64,000 nucleotides of DNA, taken from NCBI RefSeq assembly GCF_900143095.1, contig NZ_FRDA01000022.1:1-64000 (forward strand), in the 5' to 3' direction. Origin of the DNA: Pseudomonas asturiensis. GTDB taxonomy: Bacteria > Pseudomonadota > Gammaproteobacteria > Pseudomonadales > Pseudomonadaceae. Position numbers and translations under genes: made by a program. This document shows positions 41,104 through 49,938 of this stretch, in pieces (position 1 is the first letter of the stretch; every line of letters begins with the position of its first letter). Below the pieces are notes generated by a model. The model was not told where the DNA came from. It saw only the letters and a list, made by a program, of their open reading frames with translations, and did not search any database.

Positions 41104-41742
41104 TTATGCGTCCTTCTGTTTGGTGCCGAAAATCTTGTCACCGGCATCGCCCAGGCCCGGAATGATATAGCCGTGTTCGTTGAGGCGTTCGTCGATGGAC
41201 GCGGTGTAGATCATCACGTCGGGGTGTGCTTTTTCCACAGCGGCGATGCCTTCAGGGGCTGCAACCAGCACCATGGCACGGATTTCCTTGCAGCCGGCTT
41301 TCTTGAGCAGATCAATGGTCGCAACCATGGAACTGCCGGTCGCCAGCATCGGGTCGATGATCATCGCCAGGCGCTCGTCGATTTCCGGCACCAGCTTTTC
41401 AAGGTAGGTATGGGCCTGCAGGGTTTCTTCGTTGCGGGCCACACCGACGGCACTGACCTTGGCGCCCGGAATCAGGCTGAGCACGCCGTCGAGCATGCCG
41501 ATACCGGCGCGCAGGATCGGCACGACAGTGATTTTCTTGCCGGCGATCTTCTCGACCGACACGGTTCCGGCCCAGCCCTGAATATCGTAGTTTTCCAGCG
41601 TCAGGTCGGCAGTGGCTTCATAAGTAAGCAGAGCGCCCACTTCCTGGGCCAGCTCACGGAAATTCTTGGTGCTGATGTCTGCGCGGCGCATCAGGCCGAG
41701 CTTGTGGCGGATCAGCGGATGACGGATCTCACGAATGGGCAT
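41104..41742 (-). CDS. upp: Uracil phosphoribosyltransferase
   Basis: This 212-residue UPRTase converts uracil and PRPP into UMP. It has RHPLIRHKLGLMR at the N-terminus, the PRPP loop DPMLATGSSMVATI and the uracil-binding YIIPGLGDAGDKIFG at the C-terminus. The ATG is at 41742, eight codons inside a longer open frame. It is divergent from hpt. Confidence 0.97.
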   Translation of the reverse strand: MPIREIRHPLIRHKLGLMRRADISTKNFRELAQEVGALLTYEATADLTLENYDIQGWAGTVSVEKIAGKKITVVPILRAGIGMLDGVLSLIPGAKVSAVGVARNEETLQAHTYLEKLVPEIDERLAMIIDPMLATGSSMVATIDLLKKAGCKEIRAMVLVAAPEGIAAVEKAHPDVMIYTASIDERLNEHGYIIPGLGDAGDKIFGTKQKDA

Positions 41743-41955
41743 AAGGAAAGGCTCCAGCGGGGGCAAAAAAAACGGCCTAGATTAATCTATTCAGCAGACA
41801 CTGTCTTACGATGTGTGCAGTATTGTTCTTCGGCCTGGACGTTCGCGGCTTTTAGAAGACACTCGCAACGTTAGTCCAGAATCGCTTGCCCTGAGTCGAA
41901 CGGATGCGTACCTTTGCCCGCTTTTCTCACACTGCCCCCACCTGGAGAGCGCTTC

Positions 41956-42513
41956 ATGTCTGCTGATCTCGAGCATATCCGTCAAATCATGCGCGAGGCT
42001 GACTGCCTGTACACAGAAGCCGAAGTCGATGCTGCCATCGCTCGTGTCGGCGCGCAGATCAATGCCGAACTGGCGGAACGCAACCCGGTTGTGTTTTGCG
42101 TCATGAACGGCGGCCTGATCTTTTCCGGCAAGCTGTTGACCCACCTGAATTTCCCGCTGGAAGCGTCCTACCTGCACGCGACCCGCTATCGCAACGAAAC
42201 CACCGGCGGCGACCTGTTCTGGAAAGCCAAGCCGGAAGTTTCGTTCATCGACCGCGATGTGCTGATCATCGACGACATTCTCGATGAGGGCCACACACTG
42301 GGCGCGATCATCGACTTCTGCAAACACGCTGGTGCCCGCGCCGTCCACACGGCCGTGCTGATCGACAAGGACCACGACCGCAAGGCCCGCCCGGACCTTA
42401 AAGCCGATTACGTGGGGCTGCCGTGCATCGACCGTTACATCTTCGGTTTCGGTATGGACTACAAAGGCTACTGGCGTAACGCTGCCGGTATCTACGCCGT
42501 CAAAGGCATGTAA
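41956..42513 (+). CDS. hpt: Hypoxanthine-guanine phosphoribosyltransferase
   Basis: This 185-residue purine-salvage PRTase has the PRPP loop VLIIDDILDEGHTLG and an N-terminal hood with FCVMNGGLIFSGKLLTHL. Its C-terminal base pocket is LPCIDRYIFGFGMDYKGYWR. ATG 41956 is preceded by GGAGAG. It corresponds to PA4645 and is divergent from upp-uraA, so the gap at 41743-41955 holds both promoters. Confidence 0.94.
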   Translation: MSADLEHIRQIMREADCLYTEAEVDAAIARVGAQINAELAERNPVVFCVMNGGLIFSGKLLTHLNFPLEASYLHATRYRNETTGGDLFWKAKPEVSFIDRDVLIIDDILDEGHTLGAIIDFCKHAGARAVHTAVLIDKDHDRKARPDLKADYVGLPCIDRYIFGFGMDYKGYWRNAAGIYAVKGM

Positions 42514-42583
42514 GCGTCTCTGAGGCGCTGTCTGCGCATACACCAAGGCAGCGCTTCAACGCATCGATCAGGGACTATTCAGC

Positions 42584-43078
42584 ATGAAGCTACTGTTTCC
42601 AGGCGCCCTTGCGCTGGCGTTGTTGTCGGGTCTGACTGCTGTTGCAACGGTGTCAGCCAGCCCCATGCACGAGCAATACCTGCCGCCTGACGAGCAGGGC
42701 CTGCGCGCTGCAGAACCTGAGCATCAACAGTTGATGCGGGTCACCGAGTTCACGATCGTTGCCGGAAACCAGCGCACGTCGAGTCAGCAGCCGATCCCGG
42801 TCACTTCGCCTTTACTGCTGCGCCTGAAGGGCAAGTCGTTGAACAAGGGCGCGTCCATCTCGCAGGTTCTGGTGCACTTCGATGCAGGCGACAGCAAGAG
42901 CCTGAAGAAGCCTGCCTATGATGAGCCTTCGCGCACGCTGACGCTCTACTACCCGCTGTCTCAATACCGCGTGCTGGTGGACCTGCTGCGCAACGAAAAG
43001 GTGTATTGCCAGTTTCTCAGCTATGCCAACGGTCATATCTGGGCCGACCTGCATACCACGCCTGCACGCGCGCGTTGA
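42584..43078 (+). CDS. Conserved secreted hypothetical protein
   Basis: This 164-residue protein has a clear Sec signal peptide (KLLFPGALALALLSGLTAVA, cleavage near ASA-SP at residue 26). The mature part is beta-rich (ITSPLLLRLKGKSL-like and TLTLYYPLSQYRVLVDLL) with a single Cys late in the chain. No family is recognised. It is probably periplasmic. It follows hpt by 70 bp on the same strand. Confidence 0.75.
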   Translation: MKLLFPGALALALLSGLTAVATVSASPMHEQYLPPDEQGLRAAEPEHQQLMRVTEFTIVAGNQRTSSQQPIPVTSPLLLRLKGKSLNKGASISQVLVHFDAGDSKSLKKPAYDEPSRTLTLYYPLSQYRVLVDLLRNEKVYCQFLSYANGHIWADLHTTPARAR

Positions 43079-43144
43079 GCCGCACGCTCACGCAAGGGTA
43101 AACTGCCCGCCCGTGAAAGTGTCTGCGACAAGGTGGAGCCCGCA

Positions 43145-43432
43145 ATGCGTAAAGACAAGAAACAGTTGATTGGCGATGAGATCGGTGACGAGCAGATCAA
43201 ACTGTTCCTGAACTTCGAACCCTACGACGCCACCTCGCCATCGCTGCACAAGCTGATCAAGGCCTATCGCGGCCTGCGCATCAACGACTTCGAGCGCTTT
43301 CTGGTGTTCTTCAAAGAGGCCGGTCATGGCTTCGACGGCAAGGACGAGCACGGCAACGACTTCATCGCCCTGATCAAGGATCAGCGTAATGCCGAAGAGT
43401 ACATCGAGCTGATCGAACAGGCGCGCGGCTGA
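43145..43432 (+). CDS. PA4642-like small conserved protein
   Basis: This 95-residue charged soluble protein (RKDKKQLIGDEIGDEQIKLF at the start, EEYIELIEQARG at the end) matches the small Pseudomonas protein found between hpt and mqo in P. aeruginosa (PA4642). Function is unknown; the repeated acidic helices suggest a protein-binding role. ATG 43145 has GGTGGAG upstream; a GTG at 43133 is possible. Confidence 0.75.
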   Translation: MRKDKKQLIGDEIGDEQIKLFLNFEPYDATSPSLHKLIKAYRGLRINDFERFLVFFKEAGHGFDGKDEHGNDFIALIKDQRNAEEYIELIEQARG

Positions 43433-43445
43433 AGCATCACGCCTT

Positions 43446-43486
43446 TGTGGGAGGCGCCACCACGTCCTGGACGGAGCGCTCCCACA
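43446..43486. terminator. Imperfect hairpin between convergent genes
   Basis: TGTGGGAG (43446-43453) and CTCCCACA (43479-43486) pair over a GC-rich spacer. The GTGGGAG half-sites resemble Pseudomonas REP ends, so this may be a degenerate REP acting as a transcript end. Confidence 0.5.
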
Positions 43487-43498
43487 CTGCAAGGTTCG

Positions 43499-44326
43499 CT
43501 ATTTTCGAGCCTTGTATGCCTTGCCGTAATGCCGTTCCAGGCGGGACTGCAACAATTCAAGCCCGATCGACATGATCCAGTACAGCACTGCTGCGGTGGT
43601 CAGCATCTCGATGTAGCGATAGCTGGACCGGCCGTAGGACTGCGCCAGAAACATCACTTCCCAGACCCCCATCACAGAAATCAGTGACGAGTCCTTGAGC
43701 ATCGAGATGAACTGGTTGGTCGTCGGCGGGATGATGGTGCGCATCGCCTGAGGCAGGGTCACGCGCCAGAAGATCTGCGCAGGACGCAGCCCCAGCGCCA
43801 GTGCTGCTTCACGCTGTCCAGCGGCTACCCCAATGATCCCCGCGCGAAAGATTTCGCTCAGGTAGGCGCCGTAGTTCAGTGACAGGGCAATCACGCCTGC
43901 CATGATCGCGCCCGGCACGATTCCCACCTGTGGCAAGCCCAGGTAGATCAACAGGATCTGAATCAGCAGTGGCGTGCCGCGAAAGAACGACGCGTAGAAG
44001 CTGGCAATGCCGAACGCTACCGCACTGTTGGACAGCCGTGCCAGCGCCGTTACGAAGCCTAGCACCACAGACACGATGATCGAGCACAACGACACGAACA
44101 GCGTCAGCGCCGCGCCCTGCAGGAAGCCGTTGGGCGCCAGGTGCAGGCCGATCAGGTTAGGCAGCTTGTCGAGAATGATCGACAGCTTGAGGTCGAAACT
44201 GAGGAAGAAGCCCGCAAACAGCACAAACATGACCAGCCAGGTCAGATAAAGCCGTGTGCGGAAGCCAAAGATGCGCTTGAGCAGGCCTTGATCAGCCTGC
44301 TCGGGTGGACGTGGGAAAGAAGTCAT
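43499..44326 (-). CDS. Polar amino-acid ABC transporter permease
   Basis: This 275-residue inner-membrane permease of the HisMQ/GlnP type has five to six spans. The EAA motif with the ATPase-docking Gly is in EAALALGLRPAQIFWRVTLP, and QAMRTIIPPTTNQFISMLKD follows it. Its start overlaps the stop of the binding-protein gene (ATGA). No ATPase gene is nearby, so it must share one from elsewhere. Confidence 0.93.
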   Translation of the reverse strand: MTSFPRPPEQADQGLLKRIFGFRTRLYLTWLVMFVLFAGFFLSFDLKLSIILDKLPNLIGLHLAPNGFLQGAALTLFVSLCSIIVSVVLGFVTALARLSNSAVAFGIASFYASFFRGTPLLIQILLIYLGLPQVGIVPGAIMAGVIALSLNYGAYLSEIFRAGIIGVAAGQREAALALGLRPAQIFWRVTLPQAMRTIIPPTTNQFISMLKDSSLISVMGVWEVMFLAQSYGRSSYRYIEMLTTAAVLYWIMSIGLELLQSRLERHYGKAYKARK

Positions 44327-45144
44327 TTACTGATATCGGCGCCGATCCACTTTTGCGACAGCTTGCTCAGGGTGCCGTCCTTTTTCAGCTCGGCGAATAC
44401 GTCGCGAACCTTGGCGTCCCACTCGGGATCGTTCTTCTCGATGGCGACGAAGTTAGGCTCTTCATACAGCGACTCGCCGGCCAGCTTGAAGCGCTTGTCC
44501 TGATCCAGACGCGGTTTGGCGGTCACCAGGTTGGTCAGCACGGCATCCAGTCGCACGCCTGCGCCAAGCCCCAGGTCCTGGAAGGCCACGTTGTCGTTGT
44601 CGTACGGGGCGATCTGCACGTTCTCGAACGGGTATTGCAACGGCTTGTCTTCAGCGCCTTCGATCACCAGGTTCTTGTTCAGGTAACTTTCATAACTGGA
44701 AGCGCTGGTCAGCCCGACCTTCTTGTCGCTCAGGTCCTTGGCCGAATGAATGCGATCATCCTTGGCGTTGACCACGATGACGGCAGGTGATGCGTAGTAC
44801 TCGACCGGGAAGTTGAACACTTCAGCACGGGCCTTGCTCGGGGTCATCGAGCAGACGCAGATGTCGTAACGGCCGCTCCAGCGACCGGCAGCGATCACAT
44901 CCCAGGACGGTGTTTCCAGGCGCAGCTTGACGCCCAGCTTCTGTGCCACGGCCTTGGCCACGTCAACATCGAAGCCGTCGAGTTCGTTCTTGTCGTTAAG
45001 AAACGAGAAGGGCGGGTAACTTTCCATGAGGACGTTGACCAGCTCTTTGTTCTTCTGCACGCGGTCCAGTGTGGCGCCGGCCAGGGCTTGAGTGGAGGCC
45101 GCCAGAGTAACCAGGCCAATGCCCAGCAAAGCGCTAAGTTTCAC
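44323..45144 (-). CDS. Amino-acid ABC transporter periplasmic binding protein
   Basis: This 273-residue SBP_bac_3 family protein has a Sec signal peptide (cleaved near AGA, residue 24) and the typical start of the mature domain: NVLMESYPPFSFLNDKNELD, then GFDVDVAKAVAQKLGV. The mid region SDKKVGLTSASSYESYL and the end LSQKWIGADI fit the family. It binds a polar amino acid or relative. Lying divergent from mmuM, the ligand may be methionine or S-methylmethionine, which is inference. Confidence 0.93.
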   Translation of the reverse strand: MKLSALLGIGLVTLAASTQALAGATLDRVQKNKELVNVLMESYPPFSFLNDKNELDGFDVDVAKAVAQKLGVKLRLETPSWDVIAAGRWSGRYDICVCSMTPSKARAEVFNFPVEYYASPAVIVVNAKDDRIHSAKDLSDKKVGLTSASSYESYLNKNLVIEGAEDKPLQYPFENVQIAPYDNDNVAFQDLGLGAGVRLDAVLTNLVTAKPRLDQDKRFKLAGESLYEEPNFVAIEKNDPEWDAKVRDVFAELKKDGTLSKLSQKWIGADISK

Positions 45145-45254
45145 AGATGTCCCCTGAGAAAGTGTTTGTAGTTTGATGAAAGAGCCGTATTAAATACGTT
45201 ATACAAGACTGACTCATAATGAGTTTTTTTCATATACATATAAGTAGATGACCT

Positions 45255-46151
45255 ATGACCCAAGGCACAACTGTAATTCTTGATGGCGGCATGGGCCGCG
45301 AACTACAGCGTCGCGGCGCGCCATTTCGTCAACCTGAATGGTCTGCTCTGGCCTTGAGCGAAGCGCCGGAAGCCGTCAGCGACGTGCACGCTGCTTATAT
45401 CGAAAGCGGCGCTCAGGTGATTACCAGCAACAGTTACGCGGTGGTGCCGTTTCATATTGGCGAAGTGCGTTTTGCTAAAGAGGGTCAGGCGCTGGCGGCC
45501 TTGGCCGGACAACTGGCCCGGGCGTCTGCCGATGCATCGGGTGGTCGCGCACGCGTGGCAGGTTCGATTCCGCCGTTGTTCGGCTCCTATCGTCCCGACT
45601 TGTATAAGCCGGAGCGTGCCGCGGAAATCCTGCAGCCTCTGGTCGCCGGCCTGACGCCGTATGTAGACCTCTGGCTAGCCGAAACCCAGAGCTGCATTCT
45701 CGAAGCGCAGACCATCCGCGCGGGCCTGCCGGCCGACGGCAAACCGTTCTGGCTGTCCTTCACGTTGCAGGACGAAGACACCGACGAGGTCCCACGCCTG
45801 CGTTCCGGCGAGCCCGTGGCGGATGCTGCCCGGGCAGCGGCTGAAATGGGCGTCGCCACCTTGCTGTTCAACTGCAGTCAGCCGGAAGTGATTGGCGGCG
45901 CCATTGATGCCGCCCGCGACGTGTTCAAGTCGCTGAACGTCGATATCGCCATCGGTGCCTACGCCAACGCCTTCCCGCCGCAACCCAAGGATGCCAAGGC
46001 CAACGACGGTCTGGATGAATTGCGTGAAGACCTCGATCCGCAGGGTTATCAGCAGTGGGCGGCAGACTGGGTCAAACGGGGTGCCACGCACATCGGCGGC
46101 TGCTGCGGCATCGGCCCTGAGCACATCGCGGTTCTGTCCCGCAGCCTTTAA
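45255..46151 (+). CDS. mmuM: Homocysteine S-methyltransferase
   Basis: This 298-residue enzyme transfers a methyl group from S-methylmethionine (or SAM) to homocysteine to make methionine. It starts with VILDGGMGRELQRRG and has the zinc-ligand Cys set: NCSQPEV (about residue 207) and the GGCCGIGPEHI pair near the end. The length is that of stand-alone MmuM. It is divergent from the ABC transporter genes and shares their AT-rich intergenic region (45145-45254). Confidence 0.93.
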   Translation: MTQGTTVILDGGMGRELQRRGAPFRQPEWSALALSEAPEAVSDVHAAYIESGAQVITSNSYAVVPFHIGEVRFAKEGQALAALAGQLARASADASGGRARVAGSIPPLFGSYRPDLYKPERAAEILQPLVAGLTPYVDLWLAETQSCILEAQTIRAGLPADGKPFWLSFTLQDEDTDEVPRLRSGEPVADAARAAAEMGVATLLFNCSQPEVIGGAIDAARDVFKSLNVDIAIGAYANAFPPQPKDAKANDGLDELREDLDPQGYQQWAADWVKRGATHIGGCCGIGPEHIAVLSRSL

Positions 46152-46180
46152 GCCGCTGCTGTAAAGCGTCGAAAAGAAAA

Positions 46181-46215
46181 ACCCCGTGGCCCTTTCGAGT
46201 CCACGGGGTTTTTCA
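46181..46215. terminator. Bidirectional terminator between mmuM and mqo
   Basis: AACCCCGTGG / CCACGGGGTT form a 10-bp stem, followed by TTTTT on the plus strand and by TTTTTCTTTTC on the minus strand. It serves the convergent mmuM and mqo genes. Confidence 0.9.
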
Positions 46216-46245
46216 TGCTGACGGCTCAATCAACTGGCAATCAGA

Positions 46246-47754
46246 TCAGGCGAAGCTCTGTTCCTGATTGGTCTTCTCGGCCAGTTCCAGGTTCTCGTCG
46301 CTCTGGCTGCTGATGCGCTCGTACAGCTCGGCGTCAGTTTCCAGCGCCTTTTCCCGCGCCGGGAAAATCTCGTTGAGCTTGGCAGCCCATTCCGTGCGGG
46401 TTTTTTCCGGGAAGCAGCGCTCGATCAGTTCCAGCATGATCGACACCGTGACGGACGCACCCGGCGAAGCGCCGAGCAATGCCGCGAGTGAGCCATCTTT
46501 GGCCGAGACCAGTTCGGTGCCGAATTGCAGCACGCCCCCTTTCTTGGCGTCCTTCTTGATGATCTGCACGCGCTGACCAGCCACTTCCAGACGCCAGTCT
46601 TCAGCTTTGGCCTCGGGGTAGAAGCGACGCAGTGACTCAAGACGCTGCTCCATCGACTGCATCACTTCGCTGACCAGGTACTTGGTCAGGTCCATGTTGT
46701 CACGCGCCACTGCCAGCATCGGCTTGATGTTGGCCACACGCACCGACAGCGGCAGGTCGAGGAACGAGCCGTGCTTCAGGAACTTGGTGGTGAAACCGGC
46801 ATAAGGTCCGAACAACAGGGACTTCTTGCCGTCGACCACGCGAGTATCAAGGTGCGGTACGGACATCGGCGGCGAACCCACTGCTGCCTGGCTGTAGACC
46901 TTGGCCTGGTGGTGCTTGACCACTTCCGGGTTGTCGCAACGCAGCCACTGACCGCTGACCGGGAAGCCGCCGAACCCTTTGCTCTCTTCGATACCGGACA
47001 TCTGCAGCAACGGCAGTGCCGCGCCGCCCGCACCGAGAAACACGAATCTGGCGTCGATCTGACGCGTGCCGCCGCTGTTCACGTCCTTGATAGTGACGGT
47101 CCAGCCATCGCCCTTACGGGTGAGGTCGGTTACACGCTTGCAGTATTTGACCTGGGCATCCGGGGCGCTGGACAGGTGCTTGAGCAACTGATTGGTCAGC
47201 GCGCCGAAGTTGACGTCGGTGCCGTTCATCATGCGCGTCGCGGCAATTCTTTCGTCTGCCGGACGGCCCGGCATCATCAGCGGCATCCACTCGGCAAGCG
47301 TTGCCTTGTCTTCGGTGTATTCCATCGAAGAAAACGCGTGGTGCTTGCGCATGGCCTCAAAACGGGTCTTGAGGAACGAGATACCGTTTTCGCCCTGAAC
47401 GAAGCTCAGGTGCGGAACCGGATTGATGAACGATTTCGCCGAACCGAAGGTGCCTTTGCGGGCCAGATAGGCCCAGAACTGCTTCGAGACTTCGAACTGG
47501 GTGTTGATGTGCACCGCTTTCTTGATGTCGATTGAGCCATCGGCAGCGGGCGGGGTGTAGTTGAGTTCGCACAGGCCGGCGTGGCCGGTGCCTGCGTTGT
47601 TCCATGGGTTGGAACTCTCTGCAGCACCGGAGTCCATGAGCTCAACGACTTCCAGCTTGAGGCCGGGGTCGAGCTCTTTGAGCAGTACGGCCAGCGTGGC
47701 ACTCATGATGCCCGCACCTACCAGTACTACATCGACTGCTTCGTTATGCGCCAT
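46246..47754 (-). CDS. mqo: Malate:quinone oxidoreductase
   Basis: This 502-residue peripheral membrane flavoprotein oxidises malate to oxaloacetate and passes electrons to the quinone pool. It has the FAD loop VVLVGAGIMSATLAVLL, the NPWNNAGTGHAGLCELNYTP signature and GASPGASVTVSIMLELI near the C-terminus. The length is normal. ATG 47754 has GGAG 8-9 nt upstream. It corresponds to PA4640 in the P. aeruginosa order. Confidence 0.97.
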   Translation of the reverse strand: MAHNEAVDVVLVGAGIMSATLAVLLKELDPGLKLEVVELMDSGAAESSNPWNNAGTGHAGLCELNYTPPAADGSIDIKKAVHINTQFEVSKQFWAYLARKGTFGSAKSFINPVPHLSFVQGENGISFLKTRFEAMRKHHAFSSMEYTEDKATLAEWMPLMMPGRPADERIAATRMMNGTDVNFGALTNQLLKHLSSAPDAQVKYCKRVTDLTRKGDGWTVTIKDVNSGGTRQIDARFVFLGAGGAALPLLQMSGIEESKGFGGFPVSGQWLRCDNPEVVKHHQAKVYSQAAVGSPPMSVPHLDTRVVDGKKSLLFGPYAGFTTKFLKHGSFLDLPLSVRVANIKPMLAVARDNMDLTKYLVSEVMQSMEQRLESLRRFYPEAKAEDWRLEVAGQRVQIIKKDAKKGGVLQFGTELVSAKDGSLAALLGASPGASVTVSIMLELIERCFPEKTRTEWAAKLNEIFPAREKALETDAELYERISSQSDENLELAEKTNQEQSFA

Positions 47755-48478
47755 TAACGCGTCTCCAAAATCTGCAGCACCAAATTGACGGCATACGATC
47801 CTGAGGCTGTGTGCCGGAAGGTCGGGGCAAGGGTCTGGGTTGTGCCCATCGCTTCCCGGCCAGGATCGCCTGTCCGATTCTTCGCAATTTTTCGCATCTC
47901 AAGCGCAGGTCCCGGTCAGGCTCAGTCAAGGTTCATAGTAAGGCATGAACGCATGTTCGAACCCGCTCGGCCATTCGACCATCGTCAAGGTGTCGGTCAC
48001 GCAGGCGACCGGTCCCTGCCGATGATCGTCAGGCTCCGGTGATGGAGGCGCAGTCGCGGTCAGTCCTGTTCAAAAGGGCCGGTTCAGACGCTGATGGTGC
48101 ATTTACAAACGCGTACCTATTCATTTGCTCGCCACACTCTTGTGAAGTAGTGAAACCGTTTTTCACGTTCTTTTGGAAACGCGAACCAAACCTCAAAAAT
48201 GGCTGCGGTAGCAGCGCTGGCAGGTCGGTGCATACAAGGTGAGGCGCTGACAGATCAGAAAGGTTCGATAGGATTCGAGCGATTCTGCACCGTTCATCGA
48301 GCACACCCGCGTGCAATGACCTGTGTGGGCGGCTCTCTGTGGGCAGAACGGAGGCGCTAATACGGCGATTAGCAGTGCTGCGAGGCCCGATCAGGAGACG
48401 TCCTTATAATCGGGGGGAGATTATAGCGATGAAACGACGGAAATTGATCGGTTTAAGTGACTTTTATTCGCGATCGGG
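47755..48478. other. 724-bp gap upstream of mqo, no convincing gene
   Basis: The mqo promoter must lie at the left end. Open frames here are short, with poor starts and no recognisable motif. A dyad TATAATC-GGGGGGA-GATTATA (48405-48425) precedes a 22-codon ORF (48429-48497) that has a G-rich ribosome site. This could be a small regulated transcript, but I do not call it a gene. Confidence 0.5.
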
Positions 48479-48712
48479 TCAGGCGGTGATTAACTGACGA
48501 CGCGCCGCTCGCACGTCACGCTGCGCAATACGTGCGCTGGCGGGCAGTGGCTGGTTCAGCCAGTTGATCCGTTGTTCGTTGACTTCGACCCACTCATGCC
48601 CTGATGGACGCTCGGCGCAGTGCTTGAAGGCACGGCAGATACCGGCGTGGTCAACCCGCGCGTAGTGACGGTGCTGGGGGCGGGCGGTGAAGAGGGACCA
48701 GAAAAGATTCAT
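48479..48712 (-). CDS. Small conserved hypothetical protein, 77 aa
   Basis: This 77-residue basic protein (NLFWSLFTARPQHRHYARVD, later GHEWVEVNEQRINWLNQPL) has no membrane segment or known domain. ATG 48712 has GGAG 7 nt upstream, which supports translation. It is likely one of the small Pseudomonas-specific proteins. Function is unknown. Confidence 0.6.
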   Translation of the reverse strand: MNLFWSLFTARPQHRHYARVDHAGICRAFKHCAERPSGHEWVEVNEQRINWLNQPLPASARIAQRDVRAARRQLITA

Positions 48713-48916
48713 GGCGCAGCTCCTTGGGTGAGTGAGCGTCGAGGCAGTGAAGGCGAGTCTGCCGCCTTGTTATGACGCCCTGATTACACGGCGCGCAGCT
48801 GAACCATCAGGGTTTTTTGAGGGTCCCAGCCTTACTGGTAGGTGGACACTGGTTTGCCAGTGTTGCACGCCGCTATACTGCGGCACATTTAGTGCCTGGC
48901 CCATGGAGAGATGAGC

Positions 48917-49501
48917 ATGCTGCGTCGCCTTTTGTTCGGTTTGCTTGCTGTAAGCAGTTTGACCCTGGTGGGCTGCGCCCACAGCCCTCAACAACTCAGC
49001 CCGCAACCCAAGATCAATGCCCAGCTCGCGCCTGTCGGGCGCGGTCAGCCGGTCGTTGTGCGTGTAGTAGACGGTCGTCCGGGCCCGACACTGGGCACGC
49101 GTGGCGGTATGTACCCTGAAACGAGCTCCATCAGCGTCAGCGGCAACGACATCGTGCCCAAGTTGCAGGCTCAGGCGGAAGCCGCTGTACGTCTGCTGGG
49201 CTTCACGCCCACCCAGGGTGGCAGCAACGCACCCCAACTGACCGTGACCCTGGCCGACCTCAAGTATCAGTCGCCAAAAGAAGGTCTGTACGTGACTGAA
49301 GCCACGATCAGTTCGACCTTCCGCGCCGATGTACGCAACAACGGCCGTAACTACAGTGGTCGTTATGCCGCGTCGCTGGACCAGCGCTTCGGTATGGCAC
49401 CGAATCAGGAAACCAACACCAAGCTGGTAAGTGACGTGTTGAGCGATGCGCTGACCCGTGTGTTCCAGGATCCGACCATTGGTTCGACCCTGTCGCAGTA
49501 A
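48917..49501 (+). CDS. YajG-family lipoprotein
   Basis: This 194-residue protein has a lipobox LVGC (Cys at about residue 20) and a mature YajG-like domain: VVVRVVDGRPGPTLGTRGGM, VPKLQAQAEAAVRLLGF, and a C-terminal helical block (TNTKLVSDVLSDALTRVFQD). It is an outer-membrane-associated lipoprotein of unknown function. The GGAG at 48905-48908 fits ATG 48917; ATG 48911 is too close to it. It is followed by a strong terminator. Confidence 0.88.
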   Translation: MLRRLLFGLLAVSSLTLVGCAHSPQQLSPQPKINAQLAPVGRGQPVVVRVVDGRPGPTLGTRGGMYPETSSISVSGNDIVPKLQAQAEAAVRLLGFTPTQGGSNAPQLTVTLADLKYQSPKEGLYVTEATISSTFRADVRNNGRNYSGRYAASLDQRFGMAPNQETNTKLVSDVLSDALTRVFQDPTIGSTLSQ

Positions 49502-49513
49502 CCTGCGCTGACT

Positions 49514-49551
49514 AAAAAGCCCGGCCCTCGATGAGAGGGCCGGGCTTTTTT
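49514..49551 (+). terminator. Rho-independent terminator after the YajG-like gene
   Basis: AAAAAGCCCGGCCCTC and GAGGGCCGGGCTTTTTT pair around a GATGA loop, giving a strong stem with a T-run. The A-run on the left may let it also serve the minus strand. Confidence 0.9.
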
Positions 49552-49574
49552 ACATCTGCAGGCGGCTGGCCTGA

Positions 49575-49781
49575 TCAGGCTGCCTGCTGATAGAAGCCCA
49601 GAAAGCTGAACCCGGTGTCCTGATCCACATCCGGCAGATCGTGATGCACATGGCCGCCCAAGGCGCAGTAGACCAGCCAGTGGCGGTCTTGAACGTTGAA
49701 CGCCAAGGCGTCGATCAGCTCCTGCTGCTCATCGCTTTGGGCGATCAGATAAAGGCGATCCTGGTTTTTTGCATGCAGCAT
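49575..49781 (-). CDS. Small conserved hypothetical protein, 68 aa
   Basis: This 68-residue soluble protein (HAKNQDRLYLIAQSDEQQEL, ending in GFSFLGFYQQAA) has no recognisable domain. ATG 49781 has GGAG 6 nt upstream; a longer open frame upstream lacks a site. The conserved-looking mix of His and aromatic residues suggests a genuine small protein. It is downstream of, and convergent with, the YajG-like gene. Confidence 0.6.
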   Translation of the reverse strand: MLHAKNQDRLYLIAQSDEQQELIDALAFNVQDRHWLVYCALGGHVHHDLPDVDQDTGFSFLGFYQQAA

Positions 49782-49938
49782 GACAAGCTCCAAAAGGAAG
49801 GAAGTCCGTTTCTTGAGGAGCCACACAATGCCGAGGGCGCGTTACGGTTAGGTGACAGCTGCGGGGAAATTTCTTACAGGATGATTCGAGGCTGGATCGT
49901 GCCCACGCGCAACGATGGGCACGATCAGCCGTTCACAC

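Noticed and set aside
48029..48316. 95-codon minus-strand frame in the mqo upstream gap
   Set aside because: There is no ribosome site, no domain and poor protein character.
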